Assembly: GCF_007713685.1 (NCBI RefSeq)
Contig: NZ_VMRJ01000001.1
Span: forward strand, 248,001 to 312,000
Source of the DNA: Hymenobacter setariae
GTDB taxonomy: Bacteria > Bacteroidota > Bacteroidia > Cytophagales > Hymenobacteraceae
Length of the DNA stretch: 64,000 nucleotides
Direction of reading: 5' to 3'
The notes under the pieces are model-generated. The model was given only the letters and a program-made list of their open reading frames with translations. It did no database searches and was not told the origin of the DNA. How positions within the stretch are numbered: the first letter of the stretch is position 1; the number at the start of each line of letters is the position of its first letter. The position numbers and the translations under genes are program-made. Shown here piece after piece: positions 26,080 to 34,632 of the stretch.

Positions 26080-26651
26080 AGTGGCTAAAGAAATTAATAG
26101 TCAGAGTATTATATTTTAAGAAAGCGAAACTCGGTAAGCGACAGCAAATTTTAGATGACCACTGCTTTGGTGCAGCGCGAGTAGCCTAGTTGGGAGAAGT
26201 AGCAACGAAGCCGCCGCCTGGCCAACGGATAGCCACTGGTAATACTAGGGAACGAGGCCCAAGAATGCCGCGTCAGGTTAGCTAAGTAGAAGGAAGTGCC
26301 CTGCTGGCTGGGGCAGTAAAAAGCCAGCTTGCGGCCCGCTGGCTAACCAAGAAGGCTGAGCCAGTAGGAGGGAGGCAGCGCAAGTAAATAGGCTGGCCTA
26401 GGGTGTCAGCTCCCGAAGCTGCCGCATGGCCGCCGGCCCCACCTGGTTGCCCGGACTGCCGCAAACATAGAAGGCCCTAGGGTGATATGCAAGCTGCCCC
26501 AGTAAAGAAGTAGGAGCCGTTACTACTTGGGCGGCACACCGCTAGCCAGCGCAGTAGTCGGGCTGCCACGAACTACCTAGGGCGCGCTCCTGTCTGGATT
26601 ACGCGGTGGCGCGCCCCGCGCTAACTTGCCGTTTCTTCTCTACTTACTGTT
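26080..26651. other. 572-nt gap between divergent sigma factor and subtilase genes
   Basis: I see no convincing gene here. It must hold divergent promoters for the sigma factor and the subtilase. It contains three CCTAGG hexamers (about 26397, 26475 and 26576). One reverse frame of about 60 codons has no coding features and was not called. Confidence 0.5.
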
Positions 26652-28331
26652 ATGAAATATTCCTTAGGGTTGGCCATTGCGTTCCTGCTGGGCTTGCTAA
26701 GCTCGGGCGCCCAGGCGCAAGGCACAGTGCGCCGCCACCTTATTTATTTTCAAGATAAAACTGGAACGCCCTACACCATAAGCCAGCCGCAGGCCTTTTT
26801 ATCGGCGCGGGCGCTGGCCCGGCGCAGCCGCCAGGGCATTGCGGTGCGCCCGCGCGATTTGCCCGTAAACCCTGCCTACGTGGCCCAGGTGCGGGCCGTG
26901 AGTGGCAGCCCGCAAGTGCGCTACACTTCGCGCTGGCTCAATGCGGCGGTGGTAGCCTGCGACTCGGCCACCCTAGGGCGCATTTATCAGCTGCCCAGCG
27001 TCAAAGGTGGCCAAACCCTGAGCCGGCTGCCGGAGGCGCCCTATGCGGCCCCCGCGCCCGCCTCAGCCCCCGCTGCCCGCACCACGGCCGAGGACCGCGC
27101 CACCTACGGCAAGGCCTACGCCCAGAACGAACTCATCGGAGCGGCGGCCATGCATAAGGCGGGCTACCAGGGCGAAGGCATGCAGATAGCGGTGTTCGAT
27201 GCTGGTTTTCCGGGGGCTGACCAGCTGGAAGCCTTGCAATTATTGAAGCAGCAGGGCCGGATAGCCGGCACCCGCAACTTCGTGGACGGCGGCACCAGCG
27301 TGTACCAGCGCAACAGCCACGGCACCAACTGCCTCGGGCTGATAGGCGGCGAACTGCCGGGCACCTACGTGGGCACGGCCCCGCACGCCACCTTTCACCT
27401 GTGCATTACCGAAGACGTGGCTAGCGAGTACCCGGTAGAAGAAGCCAACTGGCTGGCTGCTGCCGAGTACGCCGATTCGGTCGGCGTCGATGTCATCAGC
27501 TCGTCGCTGGGCTATAATACCTTCGACCGGCCGGCTGTGTCGCACACCTACGCCGACCTCACCGGGCGCACGGCCATTGGCAGCCTAGCGGCCCTCGGGG
27601 CCGCGCGGGCAGGCATGGTGGTCGTGAACTCGGCCGGTAATGATGGCAATAACTCGTGGCGCTACATCTCGGTGCCGGCCGATGCTGACAGCATCATCAC
27701 GGTGGGGGCGGTGGACTCCTTGCGTCGGCATGCCAGCTTCAGCTCCTACGGCCCCACCGCCGACGGGCGCATCAAGCCCACGCTGTCGGCCATGGGCGTG
27801 GCCTCGGCAGTGCTCTCGGCCACGGGTACTATTTCGCGGGGCAATGGCACTTCCTACGCTTGCCCCGAACTGGCCGGGATGGTAGCGGGCTTCTGGCAAG
27901 CCAATCCTACGCTCACTGCCCAGCAGGTTATCTCGGCGCTTTGCCGGTCGGCCTCGCAGGCCCAGGCACCCGACAATACCCTCGGCTACGGCATCCCCAA
28001 TTTTGTGGCCGCCTACAACTTGCTGCACCCCGGCGCCCCGCTGGCGGCCACCCCGGTCGCTGCCGGAGGCACTCGCCTAGGTATTTACCCCAACCCAAGC
28101 CACACCGGCGAGCTTACCCTAGTGCTACCACCTAGCTTACAGCGCCAGGCCTTGCGGGTGCGCGTGCTCGATGTCAAAGGGGCCACGGTGCTCGAGCGCA
28201 GCCTGCCCGCCCAGGCCACGGCCGAAGTGCTGCTGCACCCCGCCCGCCAGCTGGCGCCCGGTACCTACCAGTGCGTAGTGCAGCCGCTAGCCGGTGGCAG
28301 CACCCAAACGGTGCGCTTTACCCAGCAGTAG
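26652..28331 (+). CDS. Secreted S8 (subtilisin-like) serine protease with T9SS C-terminal domain
   Basis: The 559-residue protein has a signal peptide (KYSLGLAIAFLLGLLSSGAQ, cut near AQAQ) and an I9-like propeptide region. Its S8 domain has the catalytic triad Asp183 (IAVFDAGFPG), His223 (RNSHGTNCLGL) and Ser401 (GNGTSYACPELAG), with the oxyanion Asn330 (VNSAGNDGNN). The last ~80 residues (LGIYPNPSHTGELTLVLPPS to the end) match the type-A sorting domain of the type IX secretion system. It is therefore probably exported by T9SS and attached to the surface or released. It stands alone, next to the glycan locus. Confidence 0.95.
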   Translation: MKYSLGLAIAFLLGLLSSGAQAQGTVRRHLIYFQDKTGTPYTISQPQAFLSARALARRSRQGIAVRPRDLPVNPAYVAQVRAVSGSPQVRYTSRWLNAAVVACDSATLGRIYQLPSVKGGQTLSRLPEAPYAAPAPASAPAARTTAEDRATYGKAYAQNELIGAAAMHKAGYQGEGMQIAVFDAGFPGADQLEALQLLKQQGRIAGTRNFVDGGTSVYQRNSHGTNCLGLIGGELPGTYVGTAPHATFHLCITEDVASEYPVEEANWLAAAEYADSVGVDVISSSLGYNTFDRPAVSHTYADLTGRTAIGSLAALGAARAGMVVVNSAGNDGNNSWRYISVPADADSIITVGAVDSLRRHASFSSYGPTADGRIKPTLSAMGVASAVLSATGTISRGNGTSYACPELAGMVAGFWQANPTLTAQQVISALCRSASQAQAPDNTLGYGIPNFVAAYNLLHPGAPLAATPVAAGGTRLGIYPNPSHTGELTLVLPPSLQRQALRVRVLDVKGATVLERSLPAQATAEVLLHPARQLAPGTYQCVVQPLAGGSTQTVRFTQQ

Positions 28332-28447
28332 TAATTGAAGTAATTGGGCCGCAGGCTACAACGCTTGCGTACTTCTAGGCCAAGGCCCGCTGCACCCGCT
28401 CGTTAGCAAAAATTGCTAATAAAAATTGCTTTTTGTAGCTAATATTA

Positions 28448-28479
28448 TTGGCTATTTAATAATGAATTTCGTACCTTTA
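28448..28479 (+). promoter_or_regulatory. Promoter of the small zinc-ribbon gene
   Basis: TTG (28448-28450), 21 nt and TACCTTTA (28472-28479) match TTG-N19-21-TAnnTTTG with one change. The element lies in AT-rich DNA 26 nt before the ATG at 28505. Confidence 0.6.
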
Positions 28480-28504
28480 TAGGGTAATAAAACACGCTTC
28501 TCTC

Positions 28505-28828
28505 ATGGTTCAGATGATGACCACCAAGCGCATTGGGCGCCGCCAGTTTCACTTCACGGTGGAGGGCAAAAACTTTCACGAAGTAGTGGCTGAATACGAG
28601 CGCCTAAGCTTTCCCGACGTGGGAGCCTGCGGCCTGTGCGGCTCCGATAACCTTGACCTCAGCAGCCGCGTGGCGCAGGGCAAGTTCAAGTACACCTCCA
28701 TTAAGTGCCGCGATTGCAAGGGCGACCTCACCTTCGGCAAAATGCAGGAAGACGAAAACACGTACTTCCTACGCCGCAAGGAAACCGGCGAGCTCGACTG
28801 GCGCGCCTTCGAAAAGAAAGCTGAATAG
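28505..28828 (+). CDS. Small zinc-ribbon-like protein, unknown function
   Basis: I do not recognise the family. The 107-residue protein has two Cys pairs, CGLCGSDNLDL at about residues 42-52 and IKCRDCKGDL at about 74-83, spaced as in a zinc ribbon. The flanks are hydrophilic (RRQFHFTVEGKNFHEVVAEY before, FGKMQEDENTYFLRRKETGE after). It may bind nucleic acid. It has its own promoter and no obvious partner. ATGs at 28505, 28514 and 28517 are all possible starts. Confidence 0.65.
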   Translation: MVQMMTTKRIGRRQFHFTVEGKNFHEVVAEYERLSFPDVGACGLCGSDNLDLSSRVAQGKFKYTSIKCRDCKGDLTFGKMQEDENTYFLRRKETGELDWRAFEKKAE

Positions 28829-28913
28829 TCGCTTAGCAGTGGCTACTCCTTAAAATTTGCCTTCTTCGCATGCAGAAGCCGGCTGCTGGCAAGGTGCCCG
28901 GCGGCCGGCTTCG

Positions 28914-28921
28914 TACTTTTG
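28914..28921 (+). promoter_or_regulatory. Possible -7 element before rpe
   Basis: TACTTTTG matches TAnnTTTG 56 nt before the rpe start. No TTG sits 19-21 nt upstream. Confidence 0.4.
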
Positions 28922-28977
28922 CTCGCTGTGGACTTGTGCGAGCGATTACCTTCTGACACTCTTCTTTCTCTACCTCC

Positions 28978-29688
28978 GTGAATATCAAACCTGGCAGCCG
29001 CCGCCACGAACCCTTGCTAGCCCCCTCGCTGCTCGCCAGCGACCTAGCCAACCTGCAAGCCACCGCCGAAACCCTAGCCGGGGCCGAGGCCGACTGGCTG
29101 CACTTCGACGTGATGGACGGCCGCTTCGTGCCTAATATCTCCTTTGGCCTGCCCGTGCTCGAAGCTCTGCGCCCCCACGCTCGCCAGCCCATCGACGTGC
29201 ACCTGATGATAGAGCAGCCGGAAAATTACCTAGCCGCTTTCCGCGACGCGGGTGCTACTAACATTACGGTGCATTATGAGACGTGCCCCCACCTGCACCG
29301 GGTAGTGGAGCAAATTAAGAGCCTAGGCTGCACGGCCGGCGTGGCCCTGAACCCGGCCACCCCCGTGAGTTTGCTCGAAGACATTGCCGCCGACCTAGAC
29401 GTAGTGCTCATTATGTCGGTAAACCCCGGCTTTGGCGGGCAAACGTTTATCCCAAATACCTTGCGTAAGGTGGCGGCTCTTAAAGAACTGCTACTCGACC
29501 AAGGCTCGGGCGCACTCATCGAGGTCGATGGCGGCGTGAACGAAACCAATGCCGGTCCGCTCGTGGAGGCCGGGGCCGACGTGCTGGTGGCCGGTAGCTT
29601 CGTGTTCAAGTCGCCCGGTGGGGCGGTGCCCACCCTGGCCCGCCTGCGCAAGAAGCTGCGCCAAGTGGTAGAGTCGAGCGCCAAGTAA
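28978..29688 (+). CDS. rpe: Ribulose-phosphate 3-epimerase
   Basis: Rpe interconverts ribulose-5-phosphate and xylulose-5-phosphate in the pentose phosphate pathway. The 236-residue barrel has LAPSLLASDLANLQATAETL near the N-terminus and LHFDVMDGRFVPNISFG, with catalytic Asp and metal ligands. VHLMIEQPENYLAAFRDAGA, VLIMSVNPGFGGQTFI and EVDGGVNETNAG also fit. It starts at the GTG at 28978. A strong terminator follows at 29701-29733. Confidence 0.96.
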   Translation: MNIKPGSRRHEPLLAPSLLASDLANLQATAETLAGAEADWLHFDVMDGRFVPNISFGLPVLEALRPHARQPIDVHLMIEQPENYLAAFRDAGATNITVHYETCPHLHRVVEQIKSLGCTAGVALNPATPVSLLEDIAADLDVVLIMSVNPGFGGQTFIPNTLRKVAALKELLLDQGSGALIEVDGGVNETNAGPLVEAGADVLVAGSFVFKSPGGAVPTLARLRKKLRQVVESSAK

Positions 29689-29700
29689 ACAAGTAAAAAG

Positions 29701-29733
29701 ACTGGCGGCCCCAGCTGTGGCGGGGCCGCCAGT
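29701..29733 (+). terminator. Terminator after rpe
   Basis: ACTGGCGGCCCC (29701-29712) pairs with GGGGCCGCCAGT (29722-29733), followed by TAAGTTGCTTT. It overlaps the 5' extension of the next open frame, which argues against a start there. Confidence 0.75.
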
Positions 29734-29767
29734 TAAGTTGCTTTCTATAATTAGTGAGTTGTTGAGG

Positions 29768-32275
29768 TTGAAGCAGCGCGTACTACTTATTTGGGTATTA
29801 GGAAGCCTGGCCGGGATACATAGGGTCAGCCACGGCCAGCAGGTGCCCGCCGGGCCCCGCGCGGTGCTGCTCACCCTCACTGGCACCGTGCGCGATGCCC
29901 AAGGCCAGCCTCTAGAACTGGTAGCGGTGAGTATAGAAGGGCAGCCCGGCGGCACTATCACGACGGCCACGGGCAGCTTTACGCTACGCCTGACCAAACC
30001 CGCGGGGGAGGAGCCCCTGGTGCTGGTGGCCCGCCGCCTAGGGTACCAACCCACGCGCTTGCCGCTGCAACTGCCCGCCGATGCCGGTCGGCCCCTGCGC
30101 TTGGTGCTGCAGCCCGATACTAAAACCCTCACCGATGTAACGGTGCGCGCCCGCGCCGCCGACGCCGACGCCCGCGAGCAGGTCAGCCTCGTGCAACTCG
30201 ACCCCACTACGGCCAAGGTGCTGCCCTCGCCCTTCGGCGACTTCAACGCCATTCTCAAAACGCTGCCCGGCGTGGTCAGCAACAACGAGTTGACCAGCAC
30301 TTATAACGTGCGCGGCGGCAACTACGATGAGAACCTGCTCTACGTCAATGGCTTTGAGGTGTACCGGCCGTTTCTCGTCACGCAGGCGCAGCAGGAAGGC
30401 CTCAGCTTTATTAACCCCGACCTGGTGCAAAAGGTCGATTTTAGCACCGGCGGCTGGCAGCCTAAGTATGGCGACAAGCTTTCGTCGGTGCTCGATATTC
30501 AGTACAAGGAGCCCGCCAAGTTTGCGGCGTCGGCCACGGCCAGCCTGGTGGGTGGCGCGGCCCACGCCGAGGCGCGCTCGGCCAACGGCCGCGTGAGCTA
30601 CTTAGGGGGCGTGCGCTACAAGAATGCGCAGTACGTGCTCAACTCGCTGCGCCAAAACCAGGGCCAGTACAACCCCACGTTCTACGACGCGCAAGGCTAC
30701 GTGAACATCGGCCTGGGCCGTAAGGATGGCGACTTGCAAAAAACTAGCCTGGGTGTGATGGGCGTGCTGGCGCACAACGACTACCGCTTCGTGCCTAATA
30801 CCGGGCAGGTCACGTTTTCAACGGGTGGCTCGCAGTTTACTCGCGTCAACATCTATTACGATGGCCGCGAGCGCATGCAGTACGACACCTACCAGGGTGG
30901 GCTGAGCTTGCGGCACAACTTCCACCCCGGCTTGCAGCTAGAGCTGCTGGGCTCGGCGCTGCTCACGCGCGAGTTTGAGTTTCGCGACGTGGAGGCCGCG
31001 TACCGCTTTTCGGAAGTAAACAACGACCCCACCAGCCCCGACTACAACCAGCCGGTGCGCACCCGCGATATCGGCTCGTCGTTCAACCACTCGCGCAATG
31101 ACCTCACGGCCCGCATCTTCACGGCCGAGCTGCGCGGCCGCTGGAACCCCGGCGGCGACCCCCTAGGTGCCCACACCATCCGTTGGGGCGTTAAAACGGG
31201 CCGCGAAATCATTCACGACCAGCTCGATGAGTACAGCTTTGCCGACTCGGCCGACTACGTACCCGACGCCCGCCGCACCCGCCTAGTCGCCGACCTCACC
31301 TTGGAGAGTCAGCGCACCCAAGGCTATGTGCAGCACACCTGGCAAATCGACTCGCTCAAGACCCTGACCTATGGCCTGCGTGGGCACTACTGGTCGGTCA
31401 ATCAGCAGTTTGTGCTCAGCCCTAGGGTGCAGTTTGCGGCCCGTAGCCGCCGCCACCCCGAGCGCAGCTGGAAGCTGGCGGCCGGCCTCTACGCCCAGCC
31501 GCCCTTCTACCGCGAGCTGCGCAACTTCCAGGGTGTGCTCAACCCCGTGCTGCGCGCCCAGCGCTCGCTGCACCTGGTAGTAGGCCGCCAGACCGAGCTG
31601 CACCTCATGAACCGGCCGTTCCGCCTCAGCACCGAGGCGTACTACAAGCGCCTCACCGACGTCATTCCCTACGAAGTCGATAATGTGCGCCTGCGCTACT
31701 ACGCCAACAACAACCTGACCGCTTACGCGGCTGGCTTCGAAACCCGCCTCAGCGGCGAGTTCGTGAAAGGCGTGGAGTCGTGGCTGAGCCTAGGGCTGCT
31801 CACCACTCGCGAGAAGGGTGATACTGTGGCCACCATCGTAAACGGAAAACGCACTGGCTATGAAACCCTAGGTTACATTCGTCGGCCGCAAGACCAGCGC
31901 CTCACGGCCAGTATCTTCTTCCAGGACCACCTGCCCGATAACCCCTCGGTGCGCGGCTACGTCAACCTAGTGTTTGGCACTGGCCTGCCCTTCAGCCCGC
32001 CCGGCTTACCGCAGTACCGTGGCGACCAAGCCATCACCCGGGCTTACCAGCGCGTCGATATTGGCTTCTCCAAGGTGGTGAGTTTGCGCAACACGCCCAA
32101 GCCACATGTGTATTCCCTTGAAAGCCTGTGGCTAGGTTTGGAGATTCTTAACATCTTAGGGGCCAACAATGTGGCTGGCTACAGTTACTTGCAAGACGTG
32201 AATGGGACGACCTACGCCGTGCCCAGCTACCTCTCGCAGCGCGTGCTCAATGTGCGGGCGATAGCGCGGTTTTGA
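29768..32275 (+). CDS. TonB-dependent outer-membrane receptor
   Basis: This is an outer-membrane active transporter for an unknown ligand. The open frame runs from 29717, but its first codons lie in the rpe terminator. A TTG at 29768 gives a normal signal peptide, (M)KQRVLLIWVLGSLAGIHRVS, so I use that. A carboxypeptidase-regulatory-like domain follows (TGTVRDAQGQPLELVAVSIE), then the plug (LPSPFGDFNAILKTLPGVVS, YNVRGGNYDENLLYVNGFEV) and a beta barrel to the end. No SusC signature and no SusD neighbour are present, so it is of the general Bacteroidota TBDR type. The energy source is probably the Ton operon at the start of the window. Confidence 0.9.
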   Translation: MKQRVLLIWVLGSLAGIHRVSHGQQVPAGPRAVLLTLTGTVRDAQGQPLELVAVSIEGQPGGTITTATGSFTLRLTKPAGEEPLVLVARRLGYQPTRLPLQLPADAGRPLRLVLQPDTKTLTDVTVRARAADADAREQVSLVQLDPTTAKVLPSPFGDFNAILKTLPGVVSNNELTSTYNVRGGNYDENLLYVNGFEVYRPFLVTQAQQEGLSFINPDLVQKVDFSTGGWQPKYGDKLSSVLDIQYKEPAKFAASATASLVGGAAHAEARSANGRVSYLGGVRYKNAQYVLNSLRQNQGQYNPTFYDAQGYVNIGLGRKDGDLQKTSLGVMGVLAHNDYRFVPNTGQVTFSTGGSQFTRVNIYYDGRERMQYDTYQGGLSLRHNFHPGLQLELLGSALLTREFEFRDVEAAYRFSEVNNDPTSPDYNQPVRTRDIGSSFNHSRNDLTARIFTAELRGRWNPGGDPLGAHTIRWGVKTGREIIHDQLDEYSFADSADYVPDARRTRLVADLTLESQRTQGYVQHTWQIDSLKTLTYGLRGHYWSVNQQFVLSPRVQFAARSRRHPERSWKLAAGLYAQPPFYRELRNFQGVLNPVLRAQRSLHLVVGRQTELHLMNRPFRLSTEAYYKRLTDVIPYEVDNVRLRYYANNNLTAYAAGFETRLSGEFVKGVESWLSLGLLTTREKGDTVATIVNGKRTGYETLGYIRRPQDQRLTASIFFQDHLPDNPSVRGYVNLVFGTGLPFSPPGLPQYRGDQAITRAYQRVDIGFSKVVSLRNTPKPHVYSLESLWLGLEILNILGANNVAGYSYLQDVNGTTYAVPSYLSQRVLNVRAIARF

Positions 32276-32296
32276 TGGTAAGCTATAAGCGCAACG

Positions 32297-32722
32297 ATGA
32301 AGTATTTGCTGGTTATAGGTCTGAGTCTAGGAATGCGCGTCGCTGGTGCGTGCGATTGCCTTTTCCTAACAATGCAACAGGCTTATCGCGCGGCGGACTA
32401 TGTAGTGCGGGCGCGAGTAATTGCCTTGCGCGATACGGTACACTATGACTTATATAGCAACCCCGTGCGGCCCCCTTTTCGGAGCGGGTATCTGCCGGTT
32501 TTGCGTATTAACAAACTATATAAAGGTCGCTTGAGCAGCCGCCAGCAAGTGTATCTCACTGCTGGTTCGGGTACAATGTGTGACGCCTATTTTCAACAAG
32601 GTGCCGAGTACCTGTTGTTCATTAATAAGTATAAAGGCGAGTACACTACATCCACTTGTCAGCGCAGCTTTCTGCTGACGGATACCGTATCGCTCAAAGA
32701 GTTTGAACTACTTGTAAAGTAG
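32297..32722 (+). CDS. Secreted NTR/TIMP-like small protein
   Basis: Function unknown. The 141-residue protein has a short signal peptide (KYLLVIGLSLGMRVAGA) and then a Cys-x-Cys start (CDCLFLTMQQAYRAADYVVR). Its pattern 'ADYVVRARVIAL', 'LYKGRLSSRQQVYLTAGSG', 'C.....QGAEYLLFI' and 'TTSTCQRSFLL' resembles the OB-fold NTR domain of TIMP and complement proteins. In bacteria such domains occur in secreted proteins of unknown role. It lies 21 nt after the TonB-dependent receptor gene and 15 nt before the hydrolase gene, so these may be cotranscribed. The NTR assignment is by pattern only. Confidence 0.6.
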   Translation: MKYLLVIGLSLGMRVAGACDCLFLTMQQAYRAADYVVRARVIALRDTVHYDLYSNPVRPPFRSGYLPVLRINKLYKGRLSSRQQVYLTAGSGTMCDAYFQQGAEYLLFINKYKGEYTTSTCQRSFLLTDTVSLKEFELLVK

Positions 32723-32737
32723 GGGGCCTAACTACTT

Positions 32738-33400
32738 ATGAAACGCCTACTATTACTGCCCGGCTACCTCGAAGACGGCACCATTTTCGATACCCTGCGG
32801 CCCTTGCTGCCGCCTGCGATGGTGGAAGTTATTGAACTAGAGCCTGCTCTGGCGCAGTGGAAACCTAGGGGCCCGGTGAGCGCCGTGACACTAGCGCGAT
32901 ACCTGGCCGAGCGCCACGGCATCGGCCCCGCCGACGTGGTGATTGGCCACTCGATGGGCGGCTGGATTGCGGCCCACATTAAGGTCGAAACCGGAGCTAC
33001 GGCCGTACTGCTTAGCTCTTTTACCGACCAGCACAAGGTAGTGGCTGCCTCGCGCAATCCGGTACTGCTGCGGCTCTACGCCTACCTAGGGCTCGGGCGC
33101 AACCGTTGGCTGCGCGAGCGGGCCAAGCGCCAGTATAAATTTGAAGAATCGCGTACCCTTTATGCGCAACTCGCCGATGGCTTGGTCCGGATTCCGCGCC
33201 GCTATGTGCACCGACAGCTACAGGTGCTTTTTGCCCCGGTGCCGCCCCTAGGGGTTTCACCCGAGCTACGGGTGCACGCCCTGGCCGACAATGTGGTGTT
33301 GCCACCCGACGAGCCATTCTTGGAGATTCCCGGCGACCACTTTGCGCACTACTACTACCCAGAAGTAGTAGCAGCTGCTATCAAGCCATTGTTGAGCTGA
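32738..33400 (+). CDS. Alpha/beta-fold hydrolase
   Basis: The 220-residue protein has the nucleophile elbow VVIGHSMGGWIAAH (Ser at about residue 70). The acidic residue of the triad is probably the Asp in VHALADNVVLPP, and the His is in GDHFAHYYYPEVV. The N-terminal LLLLPGYLEDGTIF forms the oxyanion region. A small lid lies at about residues 110-150. The substrate is unknown. It is a member of the large esterase/lipase-type superfamily. Confidence 0.85.
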   Translation: MKRLLLLPGYLEDGTIFDTLRPLLPPAMVEVIELEPALAQWKPRGPVSAVTLARYLAERHGIGPADVVIGHSMGGWIAAHIKVETGATAVLLSSFTDQHKVVAASRNPVLLRLYAYLGLGRNRWLRERAKRQYKFEESRTLYAQLADGLVRIPRRYVHRQLQVLFAPVPPLGVSPELRVHALADNVVLPPDEPFLEIPGDHFAHYYYPEVVAAAIKPLLS

Positions 33401-33432
33401 TAGTATGGCCCGGCTGCAGGTCTTGCAGCTTC

Positions 33433-33891
33433 TTACAACGGCTCCTGTTTAATGCGGGGGTCGAAGACAAAATCGTCGGTGCTTAGCAGCTTAACTTGGC
33501 TAAAGTCTGGGTGTCCGGTGTTAATCAAATAATTAGCTTCGGAAGTAATAATGGCCGACGGTACTTTTAGCACCGCGCTACGGCGCAGCTGATACCATGC
33601 ACTCCCTATTTCCTGGCACTGCGGATAACTCGTTACCAACTGCCAGTCGGGGGGAAGTAGGGCGGCGGGTACTTCCTCAATGAGCACTTGGTCGGGAATA
33701 TCGAGGCGCATCAACTTAAATGGGGCCTGCAAGCCCTCGGCCCCTCGGTGCACCACGTTTTCGAGGCAAGCTAGCGAGGCGGTGGCCGCGGTATAGATAA
33801 TGTATTGTCCCGCCGTGTTCCAGCGGTTGGCTACCCCCGAGGCCGTGAGGCTGAGAGCATACCTAGGGGCAGAAATACGAAATACTTCCAC
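33433..33891 (-). CDS. RES-domain toxin of a type II toxin-antitoxin pair
   Basis: RES toxins degrade NAD+ or use it to modify targets. The 152-residue protein has the RES pattern: VFRISAPRYA, then SGVANRWNTAGQYIIYTAAT (Arg23, Tyr33), SLACLENV (Glu44) and the C-terminal NYLINTGHPDF. It follows the antitoxin gene, separated by 2 nt, so the two are translated together. RES/Xre pairs move horizontally and can stabilise the DNA they sit in. Confidence 0.9.
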   Translation of the reverse strand: MEVFRISAPRYALSLTASGVANRWNTAGQYIIYTAATASLACLENVVHRGAEGLQAPFKLMRLDIPDQVLIEEVPAALLPPDWQLVTSYPQCQEIGSAWYQLRRSAVLKVPSAIITSEANYLINTGHPDFSQVKLLSTDDFVFDPRIKQEPL

Positions 33892-33893
33892 CG

Positions 33894-34358
33894 TTACGCC
33901 AGGTCGCCGTATGCAATGCGAGTCAGCTCGTCGGCCACTAGGTCGATGCCGCCGCCGGTGTAAAACAAGTCGATGGGTAACTTGCCCGCTAGGCCATAGG
34001 CGGGCTTTTGGAGCCAGCGCGTAAAGGACTCGGCATCACCAAATACCTCCCGGCCTAGCTCGGCCACTTGCGCCAGCTTGAGCAGCTGCTCGCTCTTGGG
34101 GGCGTCGAGCAGCTTGTCTTCCTGCTGGTAGTGGCGAAAGGTTTTAGTTGTAATGCCTAATATATCGGCCATTTGGGTAGTATCCAGCCCGAGGCTGCTA
34201 CTAATGGTCTGTGCTTTTACGGCGGGCAGCCCCTGCTGCGCCAGCAGCACAAGGCGCAAGGCATCGTGCGAGGCCTCTGGCGACCCGAATACTTCCAGAA
34301 TGAGCGCTGAAACAGCTTCCTGCTTCCTGGTTTCGAAGGCGAATGGGACAACTTGCAT
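33894..34358 (-). CDS. Xre/MbcA/ParS-type antitoxin
   Basis: The 154-residue antitoxin partners the RES toxin. An N-terminal helical HTH-like region (GLDTTQMADILGITTKTFRH) is followed by the toxin-binding domain (AELGREVFGDAESFTRWLQK, AYGLAGKLPIDLFYTGGGID), the DUF2384/MbcA signature. Antitoxins of this type bind their own promoter, so it probably represses the pair. It is the first gene of the pair, transcribed away from the his operon. Confidence 0.9.
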   Translation of the reverse strand: MQVVPFAFETRKQEAVSALILEVFGSPEASHDALRLVLLAQQGLPAVKAQTISSSLGLDTTQMADILGITTKTFRHYQQEDKLLDAPKSEQLLKLAQVAELGREVFGDAESFTRWLQKPAYGLAGKLPIDLFYTGGGIDLVADELTRIAYGDLA

Positions 34359-34383
34359 GGCAGTGAGAGAAATAAGGCAGCAA

Positions 34384-34391
34384 CAAAAATA
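34384..34391 (-). promoter_or_regulatory. Possible -7 element of the antitoxin-toxin operon
   Basis: On the minus strand TATTTTTG matches TAnnTTTG, 26 nt before the antitoxin ATG. The -33 position reads TGG rather than TTG. An operator for the antitoxin may overlap, but no clear dyad is seen. Confidence 0.4.
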
Positions 34392-34595
34392 AAGGAACTT
34401 TTTCCCTTAAACCAGGAAATTATTCTTTAAGTTTTGTAAACCATACTCACATACTATAACTGCTAATGCCAGTTAATTGTATCCTAGCAAGACAGTCGGC
34501 CCTATGGCTTCGCTGAGTGCATAAATAATAAGCTGAAAAATAGACGCCTCCGAGCCGGATAAGTAAAAATATTCGGGCCTGCCGTTCTATCTGGG

Positions 34596-34625
34596 TTGCC
34601 AACTAGCATCGGCCGCTTACCTTTG
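34596..34625 (+). promoter_or_regulatory. Promoter of the histidine operon
   Basis: TTG (34596-34598), 19 nt and TACCTTTG (34618-34625) is a full match to the Bacteroidetes consensus TTG-N19-21-TAnnTTTG. It ends 7 nt before the His leader ATG, so that leader would be nearly leaderless. It lies 297 nt before hisG. Confidence 0.75.
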
Positions 34626-34632
34626 TCCCGTT

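Noticed and set aside
26282..26464. A 60-codon minus-strand frame between the sigma and subtilase genes
   Set aside because: Low-complexity Gly/Ala composition without promoter or motif; looks like a GC-rich random frame.
33433..34358. RES/Xre genes as part of a wider defence island
   Set aside because: No other defence genes (restriction, CRISPR, retron, CBASS) were seen on either side; the neighbours are metabolic.
34359..34595. A second open frame between the antitoxin and the his promoter
   Set aside because: AT-rich with stops in all frames; nothing beyond the likely antitoxin promoter was seen.
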